The position numbers were made by a program, and so were the translations under genes. From NCBI GenBank assembly GCA_022836915.1, contig CP094668.1, positions 1,736,001 through 1,800,000 on the forward strand: a DNA stretch of 64,000 nt. The letters are read 5' to 3'. This document shows, one piece after another, positions 17,740 to 28,245 of the stretch. How positions within the stretch are numbered: position 1 is the first letter of the stretch; each line of letters begins with the position of its first letter. This stretch comes from Paenibacillus sp. OVF10 (GTDB taxonomy: Bacteria > Bacillota > Bacilli > Paenibacillales > Paenibacillaceae). The notes below the pieces were generated by a model that saw only the letters and a list, made by a program, of their open reading frames with translations, was not told where the DNA came from and did not search any database.

Positions 17740-20700
17740 ATGAATCAGAAGAGGCTTTTTAATGATGGATGGCAATTTGCGAAAAGTAAGCTGGATGTTA
17801 CGGAACCTGCGGGTCTGGTATATGAACCTGTGGAACTTCCCCATGATTGGCTGATATATAATACGCTTGAACTGTATGAGAACAGCATTGGATGGTACCG
17901 TAAGACGTTCCATTATACGAAGGATGAGGAGCAGCAGCTTTTGCTTTGTTTTGATGGCGTATACATGGACTCTTCGGTGTATGTGAACGGGCAGCTTGTT
18001 GGGGAGTGGAAGTATGGCTATTCTGCTTTTGAACATGAGATCACGAATGCACTGGTGGAAGGCGACAATGAGATTGTTGTCAAAGTGGTGCATCAGAGCC
18101 CGAACAGCAGATGGTATTCCGGGGCCGGAATCTATCGCCATGTGTGGCTGAAGACGAGAGACCGCAACCATATTGTTACGGATGGAATCTATGTATCCAT
18201 TAATCAGCAGCCGAATGGCTGGCAGGTGGAAGTGGATACGGAGCTGAACCTGGAACAGAATCAGCAAGCAGAGCTGGTGCATACGATCCGGTATGAAGGT
18301 CAGATGGTGGCATCCAGCCAAGCGAATGTTACGGCTTCGGTGGGTGAGAATATGGTGGTATCGGCAGATAGCCAACAGATCATTGTGGAGAGTCCAAACT
18401 TGTGGAGCCCGGATGCACCGCATCTGTATGAACTGGTGACGGAGCTGCGATTGACCTCGGATGATCAGGAAGAACGGACAGTTGAATCGGTATCACAGCG
18501 TATTGGATTCCGGGATATCAAGCTGGATGCCAATGAAGGGTTCCACCTGAACGGAGTTAAGATGAAGCTGAACGGCGTGTGTGAACACCATGATCTCGGG
18601 GCACTGGGAGCTGCGTTTAACCTGACGGCATTGCGTAGAAGATTCGTTTTGCTCAAAGAAATGGGTGTTAACGCCATCCGCACCGCGCATAATATGCCTG
18701 CTAAAGAGTTCATGGAACTTGCGGATGAGATGGGTATGCTGATTGTGTCTGAAGCTTTTGATATGTGGGAACGTGCCAAAACGCCATACGATTATGCGAG
18801 ATTTTTCCCAGAGTGGGTGCATACGGATGTGAAGAGTTGGGTGAAACGCGACCGTAACCATGCCAGTCTGATCATGTGGAGTATTGGGAACGAAATCTAT
18901 GATACCCATGCGGATGAGCGTGGACAGGAAGTAACTCGGATGCTGATGGATTATGTGCTGGAATTTGATCCAAAAGGTAATGCTGGCGTGACAATTGGTT
19001 CGAACTACATGCCTTGGGAAAATGCACAAAAATGTGCAGATATCGTGAAGCTGGCAGGGTACAACTACGCGGAAAAATATTACGACAAACATCATGAAGA
19101 GCATCCTGACTGGATTATCTATGGTAGTGAGACGTCTTCGGTGGTGCAGAGTCGTGGGATATATCATTTCCCATTCGAACAGCCGATTCTGGCAGATGAT
19201 GATGAGCAGTGCTCGGCTTTGGGTAACAGTACGACCAGTTGGGGCGCGAAGTCGGCAGAATACTGCATTCTGGCAGAGCGGGATACACCGTATTCGCTGG
19301 GTCAGTTCCTGTGGACCGGATTCGATTATATCGGAGAGCCGACACCGTATCATACGAAGAATTCGTATTTTGGACAGCTGGATACAGCAACGTTCCCAAA
19401 AGACTCTTATTACATCTACCAAGCGGCTTGGACGGATTATAAGAAAAGTCCGATGGTTCACCTGTTCCCTTATTGGGATTTCAGTCCGGGTCAGATTATT
19501 GATGTACGCGTGTGCAGCAACGCGCCGAAGATTGAACTGCAACTCAACGGTAAAACCATTGGCACGTACGATATCGATCATGCCAATGGAACACAGTTGT
19601 CGGGCTGGTGGAAAGTGCCTTATGAAGAGGGCGAGCTGAAAGCGATCGCTTACGATGAGAACGGTCAGATCATTGCAACCGATGTGCAAAGATCCTATAC
19701 GGATGCGAAGAAAATCCGTCTGCAAGCGGATCGGGAGCATCTACAAGCGAATGGTACAGACCTCATTTTTGTAGAAATTGATGTTGAAGATGAAGCGGGT
19801 AATCCAGTTCACAATGCAAACAACCGCGTACAAGTTCAGGTGACGGGTGCAGGAAGATTGCTGGGTCTGGATAACGGGGACAGCACCGACTATGATCCAT
19901 ACAAAGGATTGAGTAGAAGACTGTTCAGCGGCAAACTGATGGCGATTATCGGAGCAACAAATGAACCTGGAACAGTACGGATTGAAGTTTCTTCTGAAGG
20001 GTTGGAAGGGGCTCTAGCTGAGTTTGAATCGCGTATTGTGGATGCGGAACTGGTTGATGAGAAGCAAGTGCAAACTGTCTTCATGAACAATGAACAACGT
20101 CCGGTGCTGACGGGGAACGCTCAGGAGATTCCTTTGCGGAAAATTGAGATCATCAGTAAAGCAGGACAGTTACTCGATCCGTCCAACCCGAAGCTGGTCG
20201 TAACCGCCAAGCTGTATCCGGAGAACACCTCCTACCGGGACATCGAGTGGGCTGTTGTAAATGATGCGGGGATTGAGTCCAACATTGCCAAAGTGGAAGC
20301 TGTTCAAGCGGAAGCGGGCGATAATGTTGAGCACCAACATGCGGTAAAGGTATCGGCTATAGGTGACGGGGAGTTCCGACTTCGCGCAACCAGTACTAAT
20401 GGTACGGATAAAACCAAACTTATCTCCCAGCTGGAGTTCAAGGCGGACGGTCTCGGCACAGCTTACAAAGATCCATACGGCTTCATCACGGGCGGACTGT
20501 ACGATTACACCAAAGGTGAGGTTGGTAACGGTAATGAGCGTGGGGTAGCGACAAGTCGCGACGGGGAAACGCACGTAGGCTTCCGTAATATTGACTTCGG
20601 ACCGTACGGCTCCGATACGATTACCATTCCGATCTTTACGTTGTCCACTGAGGATTACTTCATTCAGATATGGGAAGGTATGCCGGATGAAGAAGGAAGT

Positions 20701-21225
20701 ACGATGATCGCAGATGTGGTGTATGACAAAGAGTCCATTTGGAATGTGTACCAAGAAGAGACATACCAATTATCCAAACGTCTTAGCGGAATTACATCGA
20801 TCTGTTTTGTACTGAAGCAGAAGATTCATATTAAAGGCTTCTCATTCGAGCGCCAAAGTCGTGCCTTTGAACAGAATGCAGCTGCATCCTGTGACCATCT
20901 CTATGGAGATACGTTCAAAATTGAAGCTGATCGAGTAGAAGGTATCGGGAACAACGTGTCGCTGGAGTTTGAAAACATGGACTTTACAGCAGAAGGCACG
21001 TCGAAGCTCGTGATCTACGGTCATTCGCCGATTGATAAAAATACGATTCATATTCGCTTCGCAGGTGCGGACGGACAGAGCAACCAGTTGGTTGAGTTCA
21101 CACAGTCGGGTGGATATGAGGAGCGGGTGTTTGAGCTTGAGCAGGTGACAGGTGAGCAGAAAGTAAGCTTTATCTTCCTGCCAGGCAGTCAGTTTGACTT
21201 CGGTTGGTTCCGATTCGAGAAATAA
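17740..21225 (+). CDS. Glycoside hydrolase family 2 enzyme (large, multi-domain)
   Basis: This 1161-aa cytoplasmic-looking protein has no signal peptide. The GH2 sugar-binding jelly roll (about 1-170, with ELPHDWLIYN and YSGAGIYRHVWL) is followed by an immunoglobulin-like domain and a TIM barrel with LNGVCEHHDLG. The acid/base Glu lies in MWSIGNEIYD at about residue 385 and the nucleophile Glu in YGSETSS at about 464. C-terminal beta-sandwich domains follow, including a Big-like stretch and a final CBM6/36-like domain from about residue 1045. The family includes beta-galactosidases, mannosidases and glucuronidases, and the substrate cannot be fixed by eye. The gene stands alone with its own strong terminator. 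Confidence 0.9.
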   Translation: MNQKRLFNDGWQFAKSKLDVTEPAGLVYEPVELPHDWLIYNTLELYENSIGWYRKTFHYTKDEEQQLLLCFDGVYMDSSVYVNGQLVGEWKYGYSAFEHEITNALVEGDNEIVVKVVHQSPNSRWYSGAGIYRHVWLKTRDRNHIVTDGIYVSINQQPNGWQVEVDTELNLEQNQQAELVHTIRYEGQMVASSQANVTASVGENMVVSADSQQIIVESPNLWSPDAPHLYELVTELRLTSDDQEERTVESVSQRIGFRDIKLDANEGFHLNGVKMKLNGVCEHHDLGALGAAFNLTALRRRFVLLKEMGVNAIRTAHNMPAKEFMELADEMGMLIVSEAFDMWERAKTPYDYARFFPEWVHTDVKSWVKRDRNHASLIMWSIGNEIYDTHADERGQEVTRMLMDYVLEFDPKGNAGVTIGSNYMPWENAQKCADIVKLAGYNYAEKYYDKHHEEHPDWIIYGSETSSVVQSRGIYHFPFEQPILADDDEQCSALGNSTTSWGAKSAEYCILAERDTPYSLGQFLWTGFDYIGEPTPYHTKNSYFGQLDTATFPKDSYYIYQAAWTDYKKSPMVHLFPYWDFSPGQIIDVRVCSNAPKIELQLNGKTIGTYDIDHANGTQLSGWWKVPYEEGELKAIAYDENGQIIATDVQRSYTDAKKIRLQADREHLQANGTDLIFVEIDVEDEAGNPVHNANNRVQVQVTGAGRLLGLDNGDSTDYDPYKGLSRRLFSGKLMAIIGATNEPGTVRIEVSSEGLEGALAEFESRIVDAELVDEKQVQTVFMNNEQRPVLTGNAQEIPLRKIEIISKAGQLLDPSNPKLVVTAKLYPENTSYRDIEWAVVNDAGIESNIAKVEAVQAEAGDNVEHQHAVKVSAIGDGEFRLRATSTNGTDKTKLISQLEFKADGLGTAYKDPYGFITGGLYDYTKGEVGNGNERGVATSRDGETHVGFRNIDFGPYGSDTITIPIFTLSTEDYFIQIWEGMPDEEGSTMIADVVYDKESIWNVYQEETYQLSKRLSGITSICFVLKQKIHIKGFSFERQSRAFEQNAAASCDHLYGDTFKIEADRVEGIGNNVSLEFENMDFTAEGTSKLVIYGHSPIDKNTIHIRFAGADGQSNQLVEFTQSGGYEERVFELEQVTGEQKVSFIFLPGSQFDFGWFRFEK

Positions 21226-21290
21226 GACCATACTTGGAATAAAATAATATCCTCCATCGCTCCGTTGAGCGGTGTGTTGTTAAACAGATT

Positions 21291-21352
21291 AATCCTCTTC
21301 AAATAAACGATGTTCGTTACGAACAAGCCGTTTACTTGAAGAGGATTTTTTA
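21291..21352. terminator. Strong bidirectional terminator between convergent genes
   Basis: AATCCTCTTCAAATAAACG (from 21291) pairs with CGTTTACTTGAAGAGGATT, with an inner GTTCGTTACGAAC palindrome and a following T-run. It serves the GH2 gene and the convergent RCC1-repeat gene. Confidence 0.8.
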
Positions 21353-21404
21353 TATGTTAAGGGGATTCAGATGTTGTAAAAGCGTTCGTTTAGAGCCCTG
21401 ACTT

Positions 21405-22955
21405 TTACTTGTCCACATCATCAATGGATAGCCTGGCTTTCTCTGGATCCCAGGACACGTTCAAACCCAAACTACGCAATACTTCAAAAGGTACAGTGGT
21501 TGCTCCTGAGTAGTTATTGATGGGTTCAGATAGCTCTATGAGTTGCTCTCCAGACTCATCCATGGAAGTTTTTTGATAATGTGCTTCGTTAGGGTAGATC
21601 GTAATTGTTCGATTGTTATATTTTAACGTATAGTAACTAAGGCTACCTTCCGCCTTATGAACCTCAAATTTTGCTCCGAGTACTGCGGCGATTGCTTTGA
21701 TTGGTAATTGTACGGTTTTGGGCGTTTCCACCGCGGGATACATCGACTGGAACAGCTCACCGTTCAGATAAACATCTGTGCCGAGCTTGGCCTGAACCGG
21801 TTTGTAGACCATGCCTCCAGAAGATGTTGCAGGTCCTCCCGCTTCCTGATATTTATCACTTCCCCAGCCCCAGACAGTCCCTTCGGAGGATAATGCAAGA
21901 CTATGGTGATATCCCGCTGAAACATCGGTAATGCTGGACAGATGGTTTACTTTCCTTCTTTTCCGGTCACTGTCCTCCCATAGCTATACACCTCACCAGA
22001 AGTAGTCAGTAATAACGTATAACTTGAATTGGCATCCATCTTCTTCACTTTGAGCTCGTGATGAAAGGGGTGACTTTGCCCCCAGGTCTAGCTGCCAAGC
22101 CTTTCCCTTCTTATCCAATGCAAGTAGAGATGCATCTGCACCGGTGATCGAAGATATGTTGTACAAATCTTTTAATTTGGTTGGTTTGGAAGGAGCTTTA
22201 CCGGGTTCGTTTGGCTCGTTCCATGTCCATACGGAGCCATCTTTTTTCAGAGCATAGCCGTGCAGGCCAGCGGATTCAACTTGAATGATATCTTTTAACC
22301 CACTGATCGTATGTAGCTTACGTGTCTGTTCCAGGGCTACGGCTTGAGGCGGGTTTTGCCAAGACCGAACGGTTCCATCCTGGAGAAGGGCGATGGTTGA
22401 GAAAGCCCCTATGCTAACATTCGTGGCAGAGGTAATATTAGGCACATGACGTGGCATGTTGCCGTTACCCCACTCCCAGATGGTTCCATCAGCTTGAATG
22501 GCTGCGTTGTTCCCACCACCGGAGGATGAAATAACTGTTACATTGGATAGTTTGGGAATACGAATCGGACTAAATGTATGACGATATCGAACGTTGTCGC
22601 TCACACCAAGTTCTCCCCAGAGATTACGGCCCCAGGCCCATACAGAACCGTCACTTCTCAATGCGACTGTGTAATAATAAGCACCCTGTACAGCGGTATA
22701 GTAAAGTTTCTTCTCTACACTGCTTGATGAAGTCGGTTGAACAGAGGTGTTACTAGTGGAGGGGGACATGTTAGTGGCTGCATGAGTCGTTGGCACAGCA
22801 GCTAGCTCCATTAGCAGGCTTGACGCAACTAATGTTGTAGCTATTGCAATGGTGAATCGACGGGTCTTTTTAACGTTACCCTTGGATCGATTATTCAAGC
22901 GTGAAGTGGAACGTTTTTCTTTTGCTATGTGATCGGATGAGTTTACCGATTGCAT
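21405..22955 (-). CDS. Secreted RCC1-repeat protein with stalk (copper amine oxidase N-like) domain (apparent frameshifts)
   Basis: The start ATG at 22955 has an AGAGGCGAT site upstream. An N-terminal basic stretch and a hydrophobic segment (FTIAIATTLVASSLLMELAA) suggest export. RCC1-type beta-propeller repeats follow, each with a DGSVWAWG-like core (RSDGSVWAWGRNLWGELG, QADGTIWEWG, KKDGSVWTW, SSEGTVWGWG). The C-terminal 110 residues (VYLNGELFQS through VLGAKFEV to TIYPNEAHY) resemble the stalk domain found in Paenibacillus surface proteins. Three breaks are repaired by one base each at plus-strand runs CCCCC 22079-22083, TTT 22049-22051 and TTT 21951-21953, giving 517 aa without internal stops. 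A cell-surface binding role is plausible but unproven. Confidence 0.75.
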
Positions 22956-23149
22956 GATATCGCCTCTTTTTCTGATGAGTTGGGCATGAATGTTGCATTT
23001 CTTTCTAAACGCTCTATGAAGGGATGAAGTTACATACAAGTGATAAAATTTCCTTTATATTGAAGAGGGTTAGGTATTATTGCAGTCTTCCTAACAGAAA
23101 TTAGGTAACCTGCACGTAGTCTTTAGCGTCATAAAGATGAGGTGATTAG

Positions 23150-23623
23150 ATGAAGAGAGTGCTGCTTACGGTTTTGTTAGTTTTAATAGTGTTAACAGCA
23201 TGTGAGGCAAATGATCTAAAAGTGGATTTTCCAGTAATGACGAAATCATTCCCAGAAATTATTGAGCCCCATAATCCAGAGCAAGCGGAGCAAAGCGGGG
23301 ATGTGGTTGTGCTTCATGGAGGGATGCGGAACGGGGATAAGTGGAACACATTTATGAAAAATGTGGAGAAAAAACAGCAGGATCAGGTTCGTGTGACGAT
23401 GTATACCATTGAAGGTGGGCCCATTATCCAGGAATTGATCTATGATGGTACAGCTATTCAATCGACTTACGATAACTCAAGGGATGCCTATGGCTCCAAA
23501 GAGGGAATGAAGACCGACACCTGCAAAGGGATCGGGGCAATGAAGAGTGAGCAGGGACATATTTTTTACGTGTTAACCGGGTGTGAGAAGGAAGAGAACC
23601 CTTTTTGGATGCCTAAGCTTTAA
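23150..23623 (+). CDS. DUF4362-like lipoprotein
   Basis: This 157-aa lipoprotein has signal peptide MKRVLLTVLLVLIVLTAC with Cys18 as the lipidation site. The body contains GDVVVLHGGMRNGDKWNTF, RVTMYTIEGGPII and STYDNSRDAYGS, which match what I remember of the DUF4362 family of Bacillus and Paenibacillus lipoproteins of unknown function. A GAGGTGA site precedes the ATG. It is monocistronic and convergent with the VOC gene, sharing a terminator with it. Confidence 0.75.
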   Translation: MKRVLLTVLLVLIVLTACEANDLKVDFPVMTKSFPEIIEPHNPEQAEQSGDVVVLHGGMRNGDKWNTFMKNVEKKQQDQVRVTMYTIEGGPIIQELIYDGTAIQSTYDNSRDAYGSKEGMKTDTCKGIGAMKSEQGHIFYVLTGCEKEENPFWMPKL

Positions 23624-23668
23624 ATGAGATGTATCCACATGCAAACTCTTAATGAATTTAATAGATCC

Positions 23669-23705
23669 AAAAAACCTGCGAAGCCGAGGCTGTGCAGGTT
23701 TTTGG
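23669..23705. terminator. Bidirectional terminator
   Basis: AAAAAACCTGC pairs with GCAGGTTTTT between the convergent DUF4362-like and VOC genes. Confidence 0.7.
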
Positions 23706-23733
23706 TGCTTTTAAAAGGTGGGGAGTAGTGGGG

Positions 23734-24454
<721 letters not shown>

Positions 24455-24670
24455 TCATTCGTTATAGTCGTGATGTAGTAATGTTGTCTCTGTATAGGTT
24501 GCATTACGCAGTGTGATGGTAAGCTCATCTACTGTTTTGGTTTGAAATGGGATGTTTGAATCGGGAAGTGCGGATTCTTCTTTATTAGTTACAGAAAAAT
24601 AAAGCACAAGTTGAAGTATCAATATGATAAGAGTAATCATGATAAAGATGATAATATTCCTTTTGTTCAA
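24455..24670 (-). CDS. Small single-pass membrane protein, unknown
   Basis: This 71-aa ORF starts MNKRNIIIFIMITLIILILQ, a hydrophobic anchor of about 20 residues, followed by a short polar extracytoplasmic domain rich in Thr and Glu. A GGAAGATAC stretch upstream could be the ribosome site. I do not recognise the family. It is divergent from the lipoprotein gene at 24761. Confidence 0.5.
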   Translation of the reverse strand: MNKRNIIIFIMITLIILILQLVLYFSVTNKEESALPDSNIPFQTKTVDELTITLRNATYTETTLLHHDYNE

Positions 24671-24760
24671 TGTGTATCTTCCTTTCAGCGAAAAGATTTT
24701 TTAATGAAGTAAATTTAGTGATTAATAACCAATTATATCATATTTTGGGTGGTGATATAA

Positions 24761-25141
24761 ATGAAGAGGCTTTGGGTGTTATGTATTTTGATACTTTTAG
24801 TGACAGGATGTAATCAGAACAATAGAGAGAAAGCCATTGATTATCTAACGCAAAATCAAAGAAATGATGCATCACTGATTGTATTCACCGACCGACCTTC
24901 GGAGCGGCCATTTATTGTTGAATTACAGGCGCAATTAAATGAAGTGATTAATGAGAATTTGAGGGCAGAGGGCCCAATAACTAACGTAACCTTTTATAAT
25001 GTCCGTGATGAAAACAAGTTTAATTATGAGAAGATTTTTGGTCTGAAATCCTATCCGTACATGATCCTGTTCGAGAAAGGCCAGATCACATTGGAGACGC
25101 AGAAACCGGAAGAGATCGTTCAGCATTTTAAGAAGAGGTAA
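24761..25141 (+). CDS. Lipoprotein with thioredoxin-like C-terminal pattern, unknown
   Basis: This 126-aa protein has signal peptide MKRLWVLCILILLVTGC, with Cys17 as the lipidation site. The C-terminal half, with FGLKSYPYMILFEKGQ and KPEEIVQHFKK, is reminiscent of the last strands and helix of a thioredoxin fold, but no CxxC motif is present. A GGTGATAT site precedes the ATG. Function unknown; it may be a thioredoxin-like structural domain without redox activity. Confidence 0.65.
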   Translation: MKRLWVLCILILLVTGCNQNNREKAIDYLTQNQRNDASLIVFTDRPSERPFIVELQAQLNEVINENLRAEGPITNVTFYNVRDENKFNYEKIFGLKSYPYMILFEKGQITLETQKPEEIVQHFKKR

Positions 25142-25352
25142 GAGTCTACTAAAAGAAGTTTGATCCCGATGGATCGGCTGAGTTAAACATAAAATATGAT
25201 CTGTGAGGTCCTACTGGGGAGACAATGAAGCCATGCTGGCAAGACAAAGGACAACTATAACAGAACTCTTGTCTTTTTTATTGGGCTTCCCTCATAGTTA
25301 TTCGCACACTCTCCGAATGTGCTAAGGACATAGTATAGGGCATATATACTGT

Positions 25353-26431
25353 GTGCCTCGGCCTAAGGAGATGACCATTTTGAAATATCTGAACAAGAGG
25401 ACAGCCACCCTCAACAAATTAAGGCCCAGTCGTTCTACGTCGAAATGCAGAAAAAAACACTTGGGAAAACGAAAGAAATGCCATATTATCCGTAGATCTT
25501 ATCGGAGAAAGCGCTGCTCACTGAAGCGTCCATTAAGATCACAGAAAATGGTCCGTGACAAAAAAGTCATTGCATTACCGAGAGGGGAGGCAGCAACCCG
25601 GTATGTTATGAGCCCGGCCCCCTGCTCGCTCCGTTGAGACAACATGAATTGGAGACTGTGAGTCTCCCTGGAACGCAAGGTGTGGCAGGTGCCCAAGGCC
25701 CCGCGGGATCTCACGGTGAGCCGGGTCAACCGGGAACTCCTGGAGCGCAGGGTCTTGTTGGCCCTCACGGCGGGCTGGGTCAACAAGGGCTTCCCGGAGC
25801 GCAAGGCCCCGCTGGTTCTCAGGGTGAGCCCGGTCAACCGGGAGTTCCCGGAGCGCAAGGTCCAGTTGGCCCTCAGGGTGAGCCGGGTCAACCGGGGCTT
25901 CCCGGAGCACAGGGTCCCGCAGGCCCTCAGGGTGAGCCGGGACAACCGGGGCTTCCCGGAGCACAGGGTCCCGCAGGCCCTCAGGGTGAGCCGGGACAAC
26001 CGGGGCTTCCCGGAGCGCAGGGTCCCGCTGGTCCTCAGGGAGAGCCAGGTCAACCGGGAACTCCCGGAGTCCAAGGACCAACGGGTCCCCCAGGTGAGCA
26101 AGGTCCACCGGGCACCGTACCCGGAATTGAAATCATTCCTACGGCAAACCGCTACTTCTATTTTCCGGACACCGATCTGGATTTGTCGGCCTCAGTTACA
26201 ATTCCTGCCACAGCATTCACAAATGACGATGGCGGCAGCATAACCGAATTTGCGGGAATTGGACTTAACAGTTTTAACAATCTATATATCAACGGGATCG
26301 TCCAACAAGGAAACTCATACGATGTAAGTGCTGAGAGGTTGTTTTTTTCGTCACAAAACGGTGTTATCTTTGCAGGGACACCTATTACTATCGAGATAAT
26401 TATAATAACAGCCAATATAATAAATGGTTAA
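25353..26431 (+). CDS. Collagen-like protein with C-terminal DUF4183-like domain (apparent frameshift near 25620)
   Basis: The basic N-terminus (Arg/Lys-rich, about 85 residues) runs into a collagen-like region of G-x-y triplets (about residues 110-255, dominated by [18 protein letters not shown] units). It ends in a 100-residue globular domain with [14 protein letters not shown] and [10 protein letters not shown], typical of DUF4183. Such proteins are often found on Bacillus and Paenibacillus spore surfaces. The N-terminal and collagen frames join if one C is added to CCCCC at 25618-25622, giving [17 protein letters not shown] and 359 aa. The start is uncertain: GTG 25353, ATG 25371 or TTG 25380, the last with the best-spaced AAGGAG. 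The next gene encodes a second DUF4183-like protein. Confidence 0.75.
25684..26115 (+). repeat. Tandem repeats encoding collagen triplets (54-bp unit)
   Basis: The 54-bp unit codes for [18 protein letters not shown]. Two adjacent copies around 25880-25985 are nearly identical, with older diverged copies on both sides. Such arrays change length by slippage or recombination and are prone to assembly collapse. Confidence 0.85.
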
Positions 26432-26513
26432 AATTGGTTTTAGTTGCTGGTTCCTTTGCCTTCACTACTCCCAAACCTACCACATATACTATGTTAGGTA
26501 GGAGGTGAGAAAC

Positions 26514-26798
26514 ATGCCACTTGTGACACCATTTCAGAACAGTTTAAGATTTGCTGCAACCATTGGTGATGGGACCGGCACTGGGGCAACGTTTGCCATT
26601 GCTGCGACAGCCTTTACAAACGACGCTGGTGTAGCTGCAACCGCATTTCCAGGCACCTACAACTACTACAATCTTTATATTAATGGCCTTATGCAAACAG
26701 CAGATACATCCTCGGCTACGACGACTACAATTACAATTCCCGGTGGAGATGCATTAAATGATGGAACTCCAATTGTTGTACAATTTGTAGTGTCTTAA
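26514..26798 (+). CDS. DUF4183-like stand-alone protein
   Basis: This 94-aa protein, with start ATG 26514, has a strong AGGAGGTGAG site. The alternative GTG at 26505 overlaps that site and is rejected. It contains TAFTNDAGVAAT, YNYYNLYINGLMQ and a hydrophobic C-terminal strand VVQFVVS. These match the C-terminal domain of the preceding collagen-like protein ([24 protein letters not shown]). The two probably assemble in the same spore-surface or exosporium layer. A clear terminator follows. Confidence 0.8.
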   Translation: MPLVTPFQNSLRFAATIGDGTGTGATFAIAATAFTNDAGVAATAFPGTYNYYNLYINGLMQTADTSSATTTTITIPGGDALNDGTPIVVQFVVS

Positions 26799-26831
26799 GA
26801 AGATTTAATCCTACTGTATCGTTATCTTGTG

Positions 26832-26864
26832 CGACTTCTATCTGTGATAGAAGTCGTTCTTTTG
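26832..26864 (+). terminator. Terminator after DUF4183-like gene
   Basis: CGACTTCTATC and GATAGAAGTCG form a perfect 11-bp stem with a TGT loop, followed by TTCTTTTG. Confidence 0.85.
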
Positions 26865-27052
26865 TACAAGATACCCAGTCGACTCAACGGTATTCATCCA
26901 TGCATTAATGTGCAAAAATAGTTATCCAAGGATGTTGCCCAACTACCGGATAACCTCTGAGGAAATGATCCTTCCGTTTGATTCCAAACCTCCTTCTCAC
27001 TTGTTAAAATTTAGGTACATAAACTACGGTCAGGTTGGCGGGTGATAAGGAA

Positions 27053-28245
27053 ATGCAGAGAATCGAGGTACATCCCGATCTGTTGGACGAAAAAGCTCGA
27101 TTGGTTCAGCAGAAGAAACAGGAACTGGAGCGAATGGTCAGGGAACTGGAGAAATCCATCTATATGTTGCAATCCGATTGGTCGGGTGTGACAGGAGAGC
27201 GTTTCTTCTGGGATTTTATGCAGGTGAAAGAAGTATTCCCGACAACACTCGGGCTGTTGGACGAAATCCAGAAAGAGTTTACGTTTATCGCAAAGAACTT
27301 TAGAACAACGGACGGCTCCGGCGAGGTTGCACTGTACATTCCAGAAGAACTCAAGCCAAGCTTCGGCACCGGACTGGTCGATAAAGCAATTGGTGACACC
27401 GTTACAGGACTTGGTGAGATGGCAGAAGCGTTCATTTATAATCCGTTTAGTACAATAACCAATCTGGCCTATGCCATGACTATGGGTAAGGTAGTTGACG
27501 TTGGACGTGGCATTGGATTCGCATGGGATGCGGCCTGGGGCACGGGAACGGCAAGATCTGATATAGAGCAATTTGTAGAAGAGCAGAAGAAGCAGATCGA
27601 TGAGGATAAGTCGGGTTATTATAAAGGTGCCATGTTAGGCCAGGCTTTCTCCTATTTTCTCTTTGGCAAAGCCTTGCACTCGAAGGATCACCATGAATCG
27701 GGTGGAGCTGTGGAAGGTAAAAAGGAGAAGAGTGAGGGAAATAGTCTGAACCATGATGGAAGGCTAAGAACGGAAGGCACTAAAACCACATACACAAATT
27801 TATACGGGAATGAAATATCTTGGACTAATCAAGGTCCTAAGGATATAGATGCAATTATCGAAAAAATTTAAGAAGCTCAAAACCTGGTGATATTTTAGAG
27901 GGGCGAGTGGCAGAGACAATAAGAGAGACTGGTAGATTAGAAGGTACAGGTATAGAGTTGAAATTGCAAAATAAATTAAAAGCAGGCGATATCGATATTC
28001 TGACAGAATCGCATATTATTGAAGTCAAGAAGTCTTTAAGTGCCTTAGATGAAAAGCAACTGGATAAGTTGATCAATCCATCAAATAAAAATTATTTTAA
28101 CTATGACAATCGAGAAGTTATTTATTACATTGAAGATGTAACTGTGAAAAATAAAACTCAGTCTGATTTAGTTGAAAAATTAAAAGATCAGAATATAAAA
28201 TTAATTAGCTCGTTAGAGGAATTGAAGGAGGTTATCAGTAAATGA
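27053..28245 (+). CDS. WXG100-type polymorphic toxin with PD-(D/E)XK-like nuclease domain (apparent frameshift near 27865)
   Basis: The N-terminal 100 residues form a helical hairpin typical of WXG100/LXG proteins exported by type VII secretion. They start MQRIEVHPDLLDEKARLVQQ with the turn SDWSGVTGERFFWDF. A hydrophobic middle (about 110-200) follows. The C-terminal 130 residues carry GDIDILTESHIIEVKKS, which has the D...ExK pattern of restriction-type nucleases. The two parts are in different frames but join when one A is added to the run at 27861-27866, giving GDILEGRVAETIRETGRLEG and 397 aa in total. The stop overlaps the next start by four bases, typical of a toxin followed by its immunity gene. 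Nuclease activity is inferred. Confidence 0.75.

Noticed and set aside
18493..19740. 415-codon open frame on the minus strand
   Set aside because: It is fully antisense to the GH2 catalytic domain, has no ribosome site and has His/Arg/Ile-rich composition typical of a mirror frame.
25499..26101. 200-codon minus-strand frame rich in Leu, Thr and Arg
   Set aside because: It is the complement of the collagen tandem repeats; its periodicity comes from those repeats.
25684..26115. CRISPR-like regular repeats
   Set aside because: Units are 54-bp coding repeats without unique spacers and encode G-x-y triplets.
27861..28245. Separate orphan toxin or short gene starting at GTG 27907
   Set aside because: One base added to the A-run gives a continuous fusion with the WXG domain and sensible sequence across the join.
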